Origin: DASYSA01 sp036003885
GTDB taxonomy: Bacteria; Acidobacteriota; Blastocatellia; UBA7656
Direction: 5' to 3'
DNA: 8,481 nt
NCBI GenBank assembly: GCA_036003885.1
Contig: DASYSA010000623.1
Span: forward strand, 1-8,481
Shown piece by piece: positions 1-6,164 of the stretch. A program made the translations under genes and the position numbers. The notes under the pieces were generated by a model. It was given only the letters and a program-made list of their open reading frames with translations, was not told the DNA's origin and made no database searches. The number at the start of each line of letters is the position of its first letter. Position 1 is the stretch's first letter.

Positions 1-1
1 T

Positions 2-442
2 GCGAAGTTCTCTCTTGACTCTGGGTACACTCACACGCACTTGACCAGCGATGCGGTGATCGTTTTCTTCGCTCCTCCGCCGGGAGGCACGGCCAGCGTT
101 AGGACGGTCGGGTTGAGCCGGTATTTCGTGCGGGATGACTATGCGTTCTTGAATGCGTTCGTACAGCTTCATCCGCGCGCGTCGTTATACGCAGGCTATC
201 GCATACACAGGGACCGGGGCCAAGGTGACCGGGTCTCGTCCCCAGGGGTATTGATCGGGTCTTACCCGATACAGTTCTCCTCACCTGAGTTTCGGTTGGC
301 TGTCAGGCTGCACAACCGGGTCGACTGGAACGTCGGGTATCAGTACTTCGACTTCAAGGAGAGGTTTGTTAACAACCAGTTCTACCAGGCTCATCTGCCC
401 TACATGTCGCTGCGGTTCTACATCGGCCGCGGGAAGGACTAG
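2..442 (+). CDS. C-terminal part of an outer-membrane beta-barrel protein (5' end outside window)
   Basis: The reading frame is open from base 2 to the TAG at 440-442, giving about 146 codons, so the true start lies upstream. An internal TTG at 41 is possible but has no ribosome site and would cut a strand. The visible protein has no long hydrophobic helix. It shows alternating polar and aromatic/aliphatic stretches typical of amphipathic beta-strands joined by short turns, for example residues around LYAGYRIHRD, WNVGYQYFDF and the final MSLRFYIG. This pattern suits a TonB-independent porin-like or MtrB/PioB-like barrel. The chain ends in a charged GRGKD tail rather than the common terminal Phe. 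The cytochrome genes downstream make a conduit-type barrel conceivable, but a terminator separates them and I see no family-specific motif. The barrel call is moderate and the exact family is unknown. Confidence 0.6.
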   Translation, partial: AKFSLDSGYTHTHLTSDAVIVFFAPPPGGTASVRTVGLSRYFVRDDYAFLNAFVQLHPRASLYAGYRIHRDRGQGDRVSSPGVLIGSYPIQFSSPEFRLAVRLHNRVDWNVGYQYFDFKERFVNNQFYQAHLPYMSLRFYIGRGKD

Positions 443-497
443 GAGCGCCGGCATGTGCCAAGGGGAGAACTAAACTGAAAGAGACTGTTGAACGAAT

Positions 498-536
498 GGG
501 GTCCCACCACAAGCCGTGGAGATCGGACCCCTTTTT
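498..536 (+). terminator. Rho-independent terminator after the beta-barrel gene
   Basis: The perfect 7-bp arms GGGGTCC (498-504) and GGACCCC (525-531) are followed directly by five T (532-536). A second helix CCAC/GTGG (507-510/516-519) can form inside the loop. The site lies 55 bases after the stop of the beta-barrel gene and about 100 bases before the next start, so it most likely separates the two transcripts. Confidence 0.75.
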
Positions 537-562
537 ATAACCGGTGTGCGAAACCCCGAGGG

Positions 563-590
563 CAGACATCTGGCGCCTTCGGACTATAAG
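563..590 (+). promoter_or_regulatory. Possible sigma-70-type promoter for the cytochrome c gene
   Basis: CAGACA (563-568) and TATAAG (585-590) are separated by 16 bases. They match the -35 and -10 consensus in four and five of six positions. The site sits just downstream of a terminator and would give a leader of roughly 30 bases before the start at 630. It was found by eye, and such matches are common by chance. Confidence 0.3.
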
Positions 591-614
591 ACGAAGATGA
601 CTAATCGCAAACGT

Positions 615-623
615 AGAAGGAGT
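615..623 (+). promoter_or_regulatory. Ribosome binding site that fixes the cytochrome c start
   Basis: AGAAGGAGT ends 6 bases before the ATG at 630. An in-frame ATG at 597 has no comparable site, and it would put an Arg/Lys-rich stretch in front of the signal peptide, so 630 is preferred. Confidence 0.7.
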
Positions 624-629
624 AGAACC

Positions 630-986
630 ATGGATTTTTCGATGAAGCAAGTGATAAAACTCGTAACGGTGGCGTTGGCCGTTCCCGTTCTGGCGGCAAC
701 TCTGTTGACCTGGGCGCCCCCACTAGTCAGCGCCGAAGCTGATGGAGTAGCGGACTTCAAAGCTAAATGCGCCAGCTGTCATGGGGCAGATGGCAAGGGC
801 GCCACTCCGGTTGGAAAAGCGTTGAAGATTCGCGACCTGAGCTCGACTGAAGTACAAAGCCAGTCCGACGATGAGCTTCTAAACGTCATCGCCAAGGGTA
901 AGGGTAAGATGCCCGGATATGAAAAGACTCTGGGTGTGGACAAATGCAAGGAGCTCGTGGCATGTATCCGCACACTCAAACAGTAG
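630..986 (+). CDS. Small secreted monohaem class I cytochrome c
   Basis: This 118-residue protein starts with a signal peptide: a Lys at 6, a hydrophobic core at about 9-28, and a likely cleavage after VSA at 33-35. The mature part is about 83 residues. The single haem site CASCH is at 47-51 and its second axial ligand is probably Met94 in the GKMPGY segment, as in cytochrome c6/c551-type electron carriers. The final helix ends in an R-T-L-K segment typical of the fold. It should act as a soluble or loosely bound periplasmic electron shuttle. The NapC/NirT-type quinol dehydrogenase begins 138 bases downstream, so the two are natural partners. Cys106 and Cys112 in the last helix are extra cysteines not needed for haem binding. 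The family call is firm; the partner is inferred from position. Confidence 0.92.
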   Translation: MDFSMKQVIKLVTVALAVPVLAATLLTWAPPLVSAEADGVADFKAKCASCHGADGKGATPVGKALKIRDLSSTEVQSQSDDELLNVIAKGKGKMPGYEKTLGVDKCKELVACIRTLKQ

Positions 987-1017
987 CTCCGACTGAAGAG
1001 GCCCGGCTTTCGATGAG

Positions 1018-1036
1018 CGATCGCGCTGCGCGGTCG
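1018..1036 (+). repeat. Intergenic hairpin after the cytochrome c gene
   Basis: CGATCGCG (1018-1025) pairs with CGCGGTCG (1029-1036) over 8 bp including one T-G wobble, with a 3-base loop. No T-run follows, so it is not a terminator by itself. It may protect the 3' end of the upstream message or cause pausing. Its role is unknown. Confidence 0.4.
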
Positions 1037-1055
1037 GTGCGATGTGAAGCTCACA

Positions 1056-1089
1056 CTCCTGTGTTCTGCGGCATAGCACAGGAGGTTTT
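1056..1089 (+). terminator. Weak terminator or attenuator between the two cytochrome genes
   Basis: CTCCTGTG (1056-1063) and CACAGGAG (1077-1084) form a perfect 8-bp stem with a 13-base loop. It can be extended inward by a T-G and a T-A pair. One G and then TTTT (1086-1089) follow. The short T-run makes it a weak terminator at best. It could lower read-through into the large cytochrome gene 36 bases downstream and so set the ratio of the two products. Confidence 0.4.
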
Positions 1090-1124
1090 CGAAGTACTGA
1101 CCAGAGACTCGAGGGGAGATCTAA

Positions 1125-2744
1125 ATGGGTCACGACAAATCCGATGGACCTCGGCCAAGCCTGTATCGGAACTTCATCAGCCTTGCAGGCATAGCCATCG
1201 TCTTCGCGAGTCTCGCCAGTATCGTCCTTCTATTCCTCATCGAGGTTTCCGGATCACACGAGAACCCATATCTTGGCATCCTCACGTATCTAATGTTTCC
1301 ATCGGTTCTGGTCTTTGGTCTGATCACCATACCGATCGGGATGTTGTTAGAGCGGCGCCGGCGGCGCAAGTTGGCGCCCTCCGAGACCCGCGCCTACCCG
1401 GCACTTGATCTCAACGACCCACGCCGCCGCCTCTCATTGCTGGTCTTTCTTTCACTGACCTTGTTGTTTGTTTTCGTCAGCGCGTTCGGAAGCTATCGCG
1501 CATATGAGTACACGGAATCGGTCTCTTTCTGCGGCCAGCTCTGTCATTCGGTGATGAAGCCCGAGTTTGTCGCATACCAGGCTTCGCCGCACGCTCGCGT
1601 CCGTTGTGTAGAATGCCACGTCGGGTCGGGAGCGGGCTGGTACCTGAGATCGAAGATGTCCGGGGCCTATCAGGTCTATTCGGTCAATTTCAATAAGTAT
1701 CCCAGGCCCATTCCAACGCCCGTTCATAACCTGAGGCCGGCGCGGGAGACGTGCGAACAGTGCCATTGGCCTGAGAAGTTCTTCGGCACGCAGTTGAAGA
1801 TCTTCAATCACTACGGCTACGATGAAAGCAATTCGCTCAGTCAAACCCGAATGCTGATCGACACCGGCGGCGGCAGTCCGGCGAAAGGTCTGGTAAGCGG
1901 AATTCACTGGCATATGAATACCGGAAATGAGATCACCTTTATCTCGACGGATCAGCACCGCCAGGTGATTCCGTGGGTGCGGTTGAAAGACAGGGAAGGA
2001 AACACAACTGAATACCTTGCCCGCGGGTCGCGCCTGACACAGCAGGAGATCGACAGCACACCCAAGCGCCTCGTGGACTGCGTTGAGTGTCACAATCGTC
2101 CGTCGCACGTCTACGTTGCTCCGGACCGCGCGGTGAACGAAGCATTCGTGGCCGGCCGTCTCGACGCATCATTGCCCTATCTGAAACTCCAGGCGGTCGA
2201 GGCGCTGTCGAAGCCGTATTCGACCAATAAGGAAGCGGTCGAGGCCATCTCCACGAGTCTTCTCCAGTACTACCAGACGAAATACCCAAACGTGTATGCC
2301 TCCAGGCGACAGTCGATAGATGCCTCAGTGTCCGAACTGCAGAGGATCTTCCAGACCTATTTCTTTCCAGAAATGAAGACTGATTGGACCTCTCATCCTG
2401 ACAATGTCGGCCACTATTACTCAATTGGGTGCTTTCGTTGCCACGACGGTAAACACGTCAGCAATAAAGGCGAGACCATAAGGGCTGACTGCAACATCTG
2501 TCACACCGTTCTCGATCAAAGCGAAGCAGGAAAATCGGTGCCAGTTAAGGATGGGGCCTTCCAGCACCCAATCGATATGGGGGACATGACAGGCATCTCA
2601 TGCACCGAGTGTCACACGGGAAGGGGACTCAGCCAATCGCCGAGTGTTTCGAAGGTCGATGGAATCTCTCCGTCTTTTGTCGCGCCAGCCGACGGAAAGC
2701 GCAGTCGTGATCACCTGGGCAGCCGAATCGCTTCCTGGCGATAA
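1125..2744 (+). CDS. Seven-haem NapC/NirT-type inner-membrane cytochrome c, ImcH-like quinol dehydrogenase
   Basis: This 539-residue protein starts at an ATG preceded by GAGGGGAG (1111-1118). Three hydrophobic helices lie at about 16-39, 52-75 and 104-124; an Arg-rich loop (77-82) follows the second. The periplasmic part holds seven haem sites: CGQLCH (136-141, a CX3CH variant), CVECH (161-165), CEQCH (210-214), CVECH (319-323), CFRCH (436-440), CNICH (456-460) and CTECH (493-497). The first two, with the SVMKPEF and SPHARV segments between them, form the NapC/NirT/NrfH quinol-oxidising module. Three membrane helices plus seven haems is the described architecture of Geobacter sulfurreducens ImcH, which passes menaquinol electrons to the periplasm for acceptors of higher potential. 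The role here is inferred: menaquinol oxidation and delivery to periplasmic cytochromes such as the one encoded upstream. The last 40 residues are polar and haem-free. A different NapC-family function remains possible. Confidence 0.88.
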   Translation: MGHDKSDGPRPSLYRNFISLAGIAIVFASLASIVLLFLIEVSGSHENPYLGILTYLMFPSVLVFGLITIPIGMLLERRRRRKLAPSETRAYPALDLNDPRRRLSLLVFLSLTLLFVFVSAFGSYRAYEYTESVSFCGQLCHSVMKPEFVAYQASPHARVRCVECHVGSGAGWYLRSKMSGAYQVYSVNFNKYPRPIPTPVHNLRPARETCEQCHWPEKFFGTQLKIFNHYGYDESNSLSQTRMLIDTGGGSPAKGLVSGIHWHMNTGNEITFISTDQHRQVIPWVRLKDREGNTTEYLARGSRLTQQEIDSTPKRLVDCVECHNRPSHVYVAPDRAVNEAFVAGRLDASLPYLKLQAVEALSKPYSTNKEAVEAISTSLLQYYQTKYPNVYASRRQSIDASVSELQRIFQTYFFPEMKTDWTSHPDNVGHYYSIGCFRCHDGKHVSNKGETIRADCNICHTVLDQSEAGKSVPVKDGAFQHPIDMGDMTGISCTECHTGRGLSQSPSVSKVDGISPSFVAPADGKRSRDHLGSRIASWR

Positions 2745-2754
2745 TTAGGCCGGC

Positions 2755-2799
2755 CACGAATCACACGAATGTGACACGAATTATTATTGATGATTCGTG
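2755..2799 (+). repeat. Cluster of CACGAAT words with an inverted copy
   Basis: The heptamer CACGAAT occurs at 2755-2761, 2764-2770 and 2775-2781, and its reverse complement ATTCGTG at 2793-2799. The third copy and the inverted copy can form a 7-bp hairpin with an 11-base AT-rich loop. It starts 10 bases after the stop of the large cytochrome gene and no T-run follows. Further non-coding sequence runs from here to the hemN ribosome site at 2934. The repeats look like degenerate intergenic repeat sequence. A binding-site role is possible but unsupported. Confidence 0.55.
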
Positions 2800-2933
2800 C
2801 CGGGCCCCTTATGCCCCGAATCATTCATACACACTCTCCACATTCGCCATCACGATTGGTGGCTCGCCGGTTGCTATTAGAGCAAGGGTGACCCAGCAAG
2901 CTGGTCTCGTGACGTTTACACACTCGCTGAAGC

Positions 2934-2938
2934 GGAGG
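2934..2938 (+). promoter_or_regulatory. Ribosome binding site for hemN
   Basis: GGAGG lies 11 bases before the ATG at 2950. A second AAAGGAG directly abuts the ATG with zero spacing and cannot be used for that start. The upstream GGAGG therefore most likely serves it, though with slightly long spacing. No alternative start close downstream fits the conserved N-terminal region better. Confidence 0.55.
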
Positions 2939-2949
2939 AATCAAAGGAG

Positions 2950-4359
2950 ATGGCTCGCATAGACTCTTTAGAGCTGTCCATTGACGGCAGGCAAGTGGGG
3001 ATTTCACCCGAGTTGCTGGGGAAATATAACCAGCCGGGGCCCCGCTACACCAGCTATCCCACCGCGCCCGAATGGGACGACACTTTTGGGCCGGTTCAAC
3101 TGCGGCTAGCCTACGAACGAGCCAACGCTACGGCCGCCCCTCTCTCGCTATACTTTCACATACCTTTCTGTGACTCTCTCTGCCTGTACTGCGGATGCAA
3201 TGTGGTAATAAGTAAGAAACACGAAATAGCTCATTCATATCTCGCCCATCTCAAACAGGAGATCGACCGCGTAAGCTCTCACGTCGACCCCTGTCGCGAA
3301 GTCAAGCAGTTGCACTGGGGCGGAGGCACTCCAACGTATCTTTCCCCTGAGCAGATCGAAGAGCTCTTTATCTATATTCGCGGCCACTTCTCATTTGCTC
3401 AGGATGCCGAGATCGGGGTGGAGATCGACCCGCGCGCAACTACTGAAGCGCAGTGCCGCCTACTCAAGCGTCTGGGTTTCAACCGGCTGAGCATGGGCAT
3501 ACAGGACTTCAATCCGTTGGTGCAAAAGACCGTCCATCGAGTTCAACCATACGAGATGACCAAAGCGTTGTTCGATTGCTGCCGTGAGCTCGGCTTTGAG
3601 AGCATCAACATGGATCTGATCTACGGGCTGCCACATCAGACAACGGAGAGCTTCAGTGACACCGTGGACAAGATAATCACTATCGACCCGGATCGCATAG
3701 CGGTCTTCAGCTATGCCCATGTGCCCTGGATGAAGAAGCAACAAGGCAGTTTCGCCCGCTTTCTTCCCGAAGGCCGTGAGAAGTTCCGGATCTGGTCGAG
3801 AGCCATACAGAAGCTGACCGACGCAGGTTATCGATACATTGGGATGGATCACTTCGCTCGTCCCACCGATGAGTTGTGCAGGGCTCAAGATGACCGCACA
3901 CTTCATCGCAACTTTCAGGGCTATACAACAAAAGGGGATTGCGACCTGCACGGTATGGGTGTGAGCGCGATAAGCGGGCTCGAAGACGTCTATGCGCAGA
4001 ACTGGCGAGAGCTTCCACGCTACTATCAGGCCATCGACGAGAATCGGCTTCCCACGATGCGAGGCATGCGAGTTTCAGCGGAAGACAAGTTGCGGAGAGC
4101 GGTCATCAACCGTCTGCTCTGCCACTGTGTTGTGGTGAAGTCCGAAATCGAGCGTGAGTTCGGGGTGCGCTTCGACGAGCACTTCGCCGGCGAGATCAGC
4201 CAACTTGCCGATTTCGAACGAGACGAGATGGTCTCGATGAGTGCCGATCGAATCGAGGTAGCAGGGCTTGGGCGCATCTTTATTCGCAACGTTGCGATGG
4301 TGTTCGACGAGTATGCTAACCGACAGCAGACCCGCCAAGTCTATTCGAGCACGCTTTGA
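2950..4359 (+). CDS. hemN: Oxygen-independent coproporphyrinogen III oxidase HemN
   Basis: This 469-residue protein is close to the length of characterised HemN (457 in E. coli). HemN is a radical SAM enzyme that decarboxylates two propionate side chains of coproporphyrinogen III to give protoporphyrinogen IX without oxygen. The N-terminal signature PRYTSYPTAP is at 31-40. The HemN-type cluster motif CX3CX2CXC is seen as C74, C78, C81 and C83 in the segment HIPFCDSLCLYCGCN; the first three bind the [4Fe-4S] cluster. GGGTP (124-128) is the SAM-binding glycine motif, and a NFQGYTT segment follows near 331. These features separate true HemN from HemW or HutW paralogues. It is a cytoplasmic enzyme. 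It lies between cytochrome genes and a cytochrome b gene, all of which need haem under low oxygen. The gene appears to be transcribed alone, with 205 bases upstream and a strong terminator downstream. Confidence 0.96.
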   Translation: MARIDSLELSIDGRQVGISPELLGKYNQPGPRYTSYPTAPEWDDTFGPVQLRLAYERANATAAPLSLYFHIPFCDSLCLYCGCNVVISKKHEIAHSYLAHLKQEIDRVSSHVDPCREVKQLHWGGGTPTYLSPEQIEELFIYIRGHFSFAQDAEIGVEIDPRATTEAQCRLLKRLGFNRLSMGIQDFNPLVQKTVHRVQPYEMTKALFDCCRELGFESINMDLIYGLPHQTTESFSDTVDKIITIDPDRIAVFSYAHVPWMKKQQGSFARFLPEGREKFRIWSRAIQKLTDAGYRYIGMDHFARPTDELCRAQDDRTLHRNFQGYTTKGDCDLHGMGVSAISGLEDVYAQNWRELPRYYQAIDENRLPTMRGMRVSAEDKLRRAVINRLLCHCVVVKSEIEREFGVRFDEHFAGEISQLADFERDEMVSMSADRIEVAGLGRIFIRNVAMVFDEYANRQQTRQVYSSTL

Positions 4360-4435
4360 ATCCCAAGAACCGTTCAGGGGAGTGATCCCATGGCATAGAC
4401 CGGTCCTTGCGCCGACTGCAAGAAATTCGAGGGCG

Positions 4436-4470
4436 GAAAGGCTGCGGCAAAGATCGCCGCAGCCTTTCTT
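4436..4470 (+). terminator. Strong rho-independent terminator after hemN
   Basis: Positions 4436-4448 and 4456-4468 are perfectly complementary over 13 bp (core AGGCTGCGGC/GCCGCAGCCT) with a 7-base loop. The stem ends in AAAG/CTTT and a T-rich tail follows from 4469. It begins 77 bases after the hemN stop and should isolate hemN from the downstream operon. Confidence 0.87.
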
Positions 4471-4535
4471 GTGTTTGCGTAACTCCCGGCCCGCGATTTG
4501 CCCTACCATAGGAAGATACCGTCTTGCTGGGGAAA

Positions 4536-4565
4536 ATTGCTCAGCTCTTTGAGGAAAGGAGCAAT
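4536..4565 (+). repeat. Inverted repeat in the leader of the haemerythrin operon
   Basis: ATTGCTC (4536-4542) and GAGCAAT (4559-4565) are perfect inverted copies around a 16-base loop. It could form an RNA hairpin or serve as a dyad for a regulator upstream of the haemerythrin start at 4695. There is no direct evidence for either. Confidence 0.4.
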
Positions 4566-4606
4566 AGGAGGAGCGCACGAATCCTGGAGATTAGTCATAG
4601 GGCACG

Positions 4607-4623
4607 CGAATGAGATTCGTTTT
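4607..4623 (+). terminator. Possible small attenuator hairpin before the haemerythrin gene
   Basis: CGAAT (4607-4611) and ATTCG (4615-4619) form a 5-bp stem with a 3-base loop; the T-run 4620-4623 follows, of which T4620 can wobble-pair with G4606. The stem is short and AU-rich, so termination would be inefficient. Confidence 0.25.
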
Positions 4624-4694
4624 CCACGAGTTCAGACCGAGAAGGTGCCTGCGATGTCGAAATCGTCTCAGTGTTGATTTGAAGGAGGCAAAGA

Positions 4695-5249
4695 ATGTCA
4701 GGACCCCTGCACACGCTAAAGCATGAACACCGCGTAATCGAAAGGAGTCTCCGGGCGCTTGATGGCGTCTGCGCCAGGCTCGTCTGGGGGGAGCAGGTGC
4801 CGGCGGATGTTCTCAAAAGACTGGTCGACTTCATCAGTGGATATGCCGATGGATTTCATCACCTCAAAGAAGAAACCTACCTGTTCCCCGCGCTTCAACG
4901 TCAAGGTATCTCGGGCCATCGCGGAGCGCTGGGCTTGATCGAGCAGGAACATGAGCGCGAGCGCGAGCTGACGGCTGAGATGCGTAGTGCGATCGAGGGA
5001 TACAAGGGCGTAGATCCAAATGCGCGACAACGTTTCGTCGAGGCGGCCCATCGCTACGTAGACCTCCTGGTTCCCCACATCGAGCACGAGGACAGCATGC
5101 TCTTCAGGATCGCCGACGAGTTGCTTGATGAGGAAGAGATAACGTTCCTGAGTGAGGGGTTCAAGTACGCTGCGGCTGAGATTGGCGCGGTCCAGCTTGA
5201 GGTTTACGAAGAGATGGCGGCCGAGCTGGAAGAGACATGGGGTATTTAG
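4695..5249 (+). CDS. Haemerythrin (HHE) domain protein
   Basis: This 184-residue cytoplasmic protein has no signal peptide or membrane helix. A strong ribosome site, AAGGAGG (4682-4688), sits 6 bases before the ATG. It is a four-helix HHE cation-binding domain with the expected ligands in order: HEHRVIE (H10/H12), HHLKEE (H55/H56, E59/E60), EQEHERE (H86) and PHIEHED (H128, H131), with E130 and E132 as possible carboxylate ligands. Such domains bind a di-iron centre. Family members bind oxygen, sense oxygen or redox state, or act in nitric oxide and nitrosative stress protection (the YtfE/RIC group). After the domain an acidic helix-rich tail (about 145-184) adds length. It is the first gene of a run of four with gaps of 49, 68 and 49 bases. 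Beside a nitrate-reductase-type enzyme, a role in handling NO or oxygen is plausible but inferred. Confidence 0.92.
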   Translation: MSGPLHTLKHEHRVIERSLRALDGVCARLVWGEQVPADVLKRLVDFISGYADGFHHLKEETYLFPALQRQGISGHRGALGLIEQEHERERELTAEMRSAIEGYKGVDPNARQRFVEAAHRYVDLLVPHIEHEDSMLFRIADELLDEEEITFLSEGFKYAAAEIGAVQLEVYEEMAAELEETWGI

Positions 5250-5298
5250 CAATGGCTGCTCGGATACGAGACGCATCCAGGTTGGCGGAGAGACAGGG

Positions 5299-6096
5299 AT
5301 GAGTCTTCGAGTGATGTTGAAGCTTCCCAGGGAACACGGCGCCTGGGCTATGCTCTATGTGCCTCTGGTTACCGGCGTTCTGGTTGCGTGGAGCTTCCCG
5401 TTGCGAGTACTGTTATTCGTGTTGTCGGCGACCTTCCTCTTCGTAGCGCGAGAGTCGTCAGTGTCGTGGTGGCGCGCGTATCGCAGAGGCGAGCACCGGG
5501 CCGACGCCCTTGAACGTCTCATCATCTATCTGGGCCTTGCCGGACTGTCGATAGCTCCCCTGGTGTTCATTGATCGGCTTTATCTGCTGGCGCCGCTCGG
5601 GCTCGCCGCTTTGCTGTTGTTAGCCGTCAATACCGAGCAAGCGGCGAGACGCGAAGACCGAACGATCTTCGGCGAGCTTCTCGCCATCGCGGGTTTGACG
5701 ATGACCGCTCCCGCGGCTCACTACGTCGCCCTGGGTGAGTTGCAGCCTGCTGCATTCTGGCTGTGGCTGTTGTCGGCGCTCTACTTTGTGAGCAGCGTAT
5801 TCTACGTGAGGCTAAGGGTGATTCTGATCAGCCCCAGGAAACAGGCCGAACGCAAAGGCGCGTGGCGCAGGTGCGCTTCTTATCACGTTTTCCTGCTTGT
5901 TTCACTGTCTCTGCTTACGGCAAGCGATACACTGAGTTTCTTTGTGCTGGCAGCCTTCGCCCCCGCTCTCGCGAGGGCCTCCTGGTGTCTGATCAAGCCC
6001 GGCGGACAACTCGTCCTGAAGCGATTGGGCCTGCAGGAAATCGTTTACTCGGTCGTCTTCCTGATCTTCATCATGCTGACGTTTCGCCACGCTTAA
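5299..6096 (+). CDS. YwiC-like multi-pass membrane protein
   Basis: This is a 265-residue integral membrane protein with about seven hydrophobic segments. The N-terminal PREHGAWAML segment (10-19) is the hallmark of the YwiC-like family. A second charged conserved patch, NTEQAARREDRTIFGE (111-126), follows the fourth segment. The frame is open further upstream, overlapping the haemerythrin gene. The ATG at 5299 is chosen because GGAGA (5287-5291) lies at good distance and the family motif begins 10 residues in. The biochemical role is not known. In Bacillus subtilis ywiC lies among fnr, narK and the narGHJI nitrate respiration genes, and here it again sits beside a nitrate-reductase-type catalytic gene. 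It may help assemble, transport for, or supply a cofactor to the respiratory enzyme; this is guesswork. It is probably co-transcribed with both neighbours. Confidence 0.85.
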   Translation: MSLRVMLKLPREHGAWAMLYVPLVTGVLVAWSFPLRVLLFVLSATFLFVARESSVSWWRAYRRGEHRADALERLIIYLGLAGLSIAPLVFIDRLYLLAPLGLAALLLLAVNTEQAARREDRTIFGELLAIAGLTMTAPAAHYVALGELQPAAFWLWLLSALYFVSSVFYVRLRVILISPRKQAERKGAWRRCASYHVFLLVSLSLLTASDTLSFFVLAAFAPALARASWCLIKPGGQLVLKRLGLQEIVYSVVFLIFIMLTFRHA

Positions 6097-6122
6097 AAGG
6101 CGAGCGCGAACAAATTCCCCCT

Positions 6123-6156
6123 GGATCCCTGGCAATCGGTCTGCAGGCAGGGATCC
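6123..6156 (+). repeat. Inverted repeat just upstream of the NarI-like gene
   Basis: GGATCCCTG (6123-6131) and CAGGGATCC (6148-6156) are perfect 9-bp inverted copies with a 16-base loop. The downstream arm contains the only purine-rich ribosome-site candidate (CAGGGA, 6148-6153) for the ATG at 6165, so a hairpin could hide it and lower translation. No T-run follows, so it is not a standard terminator. Confidence 0.5.
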
Positions 6157-6164
6157 CACAATTC

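Larger units (their letters stand above)
4360..4694. other. Non-coding region between hemN and the haemerythrin gene
   Basis: This 335-base stretch carries no convincing gene. It holds the hemN terminator (4436-4470), then an untranslated leader in front of the haemerythrin operon. The leader has a 7-bp inverted repeat (4536-4542/4559-4565), an AGGAGGAG word (4566-4573) with no start codon at a usable distance, and a small hairpin followed by T (4607-4623). I found no convincing -35/-10 pair and no FNR-type TTGAT-N4-ATCAA site. Confidence 0.6.

Noticed and set aside
944..1408. + strand frame overlapping the end of cytochrome c and the start of the large cytochrome
   Set aside because: It runs out of frame through two supported genes and the hairpin region between them.
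1452..2108. Antisense open frame opposite the seven-haem cytochrome
   Set aside because: The + strand frame carries seven ordered haem motifs, so the antisense frame is a shadow.
2771..2962. Short + strand frame of 63 codons before hemN
   Set aside because: It begins at a GTG inside the CACGAAT repeats, has no ribosome site, overlaps the hemN start and has low-complexity composition.
4360..4694. FNR/CRP-type operator (TTGAT-N4-ATCAA) before the haemerythrin operon
   Set aside because: Only single half-sites such as TTGAT near 4675 are present, with no matching second half at the right spacing.
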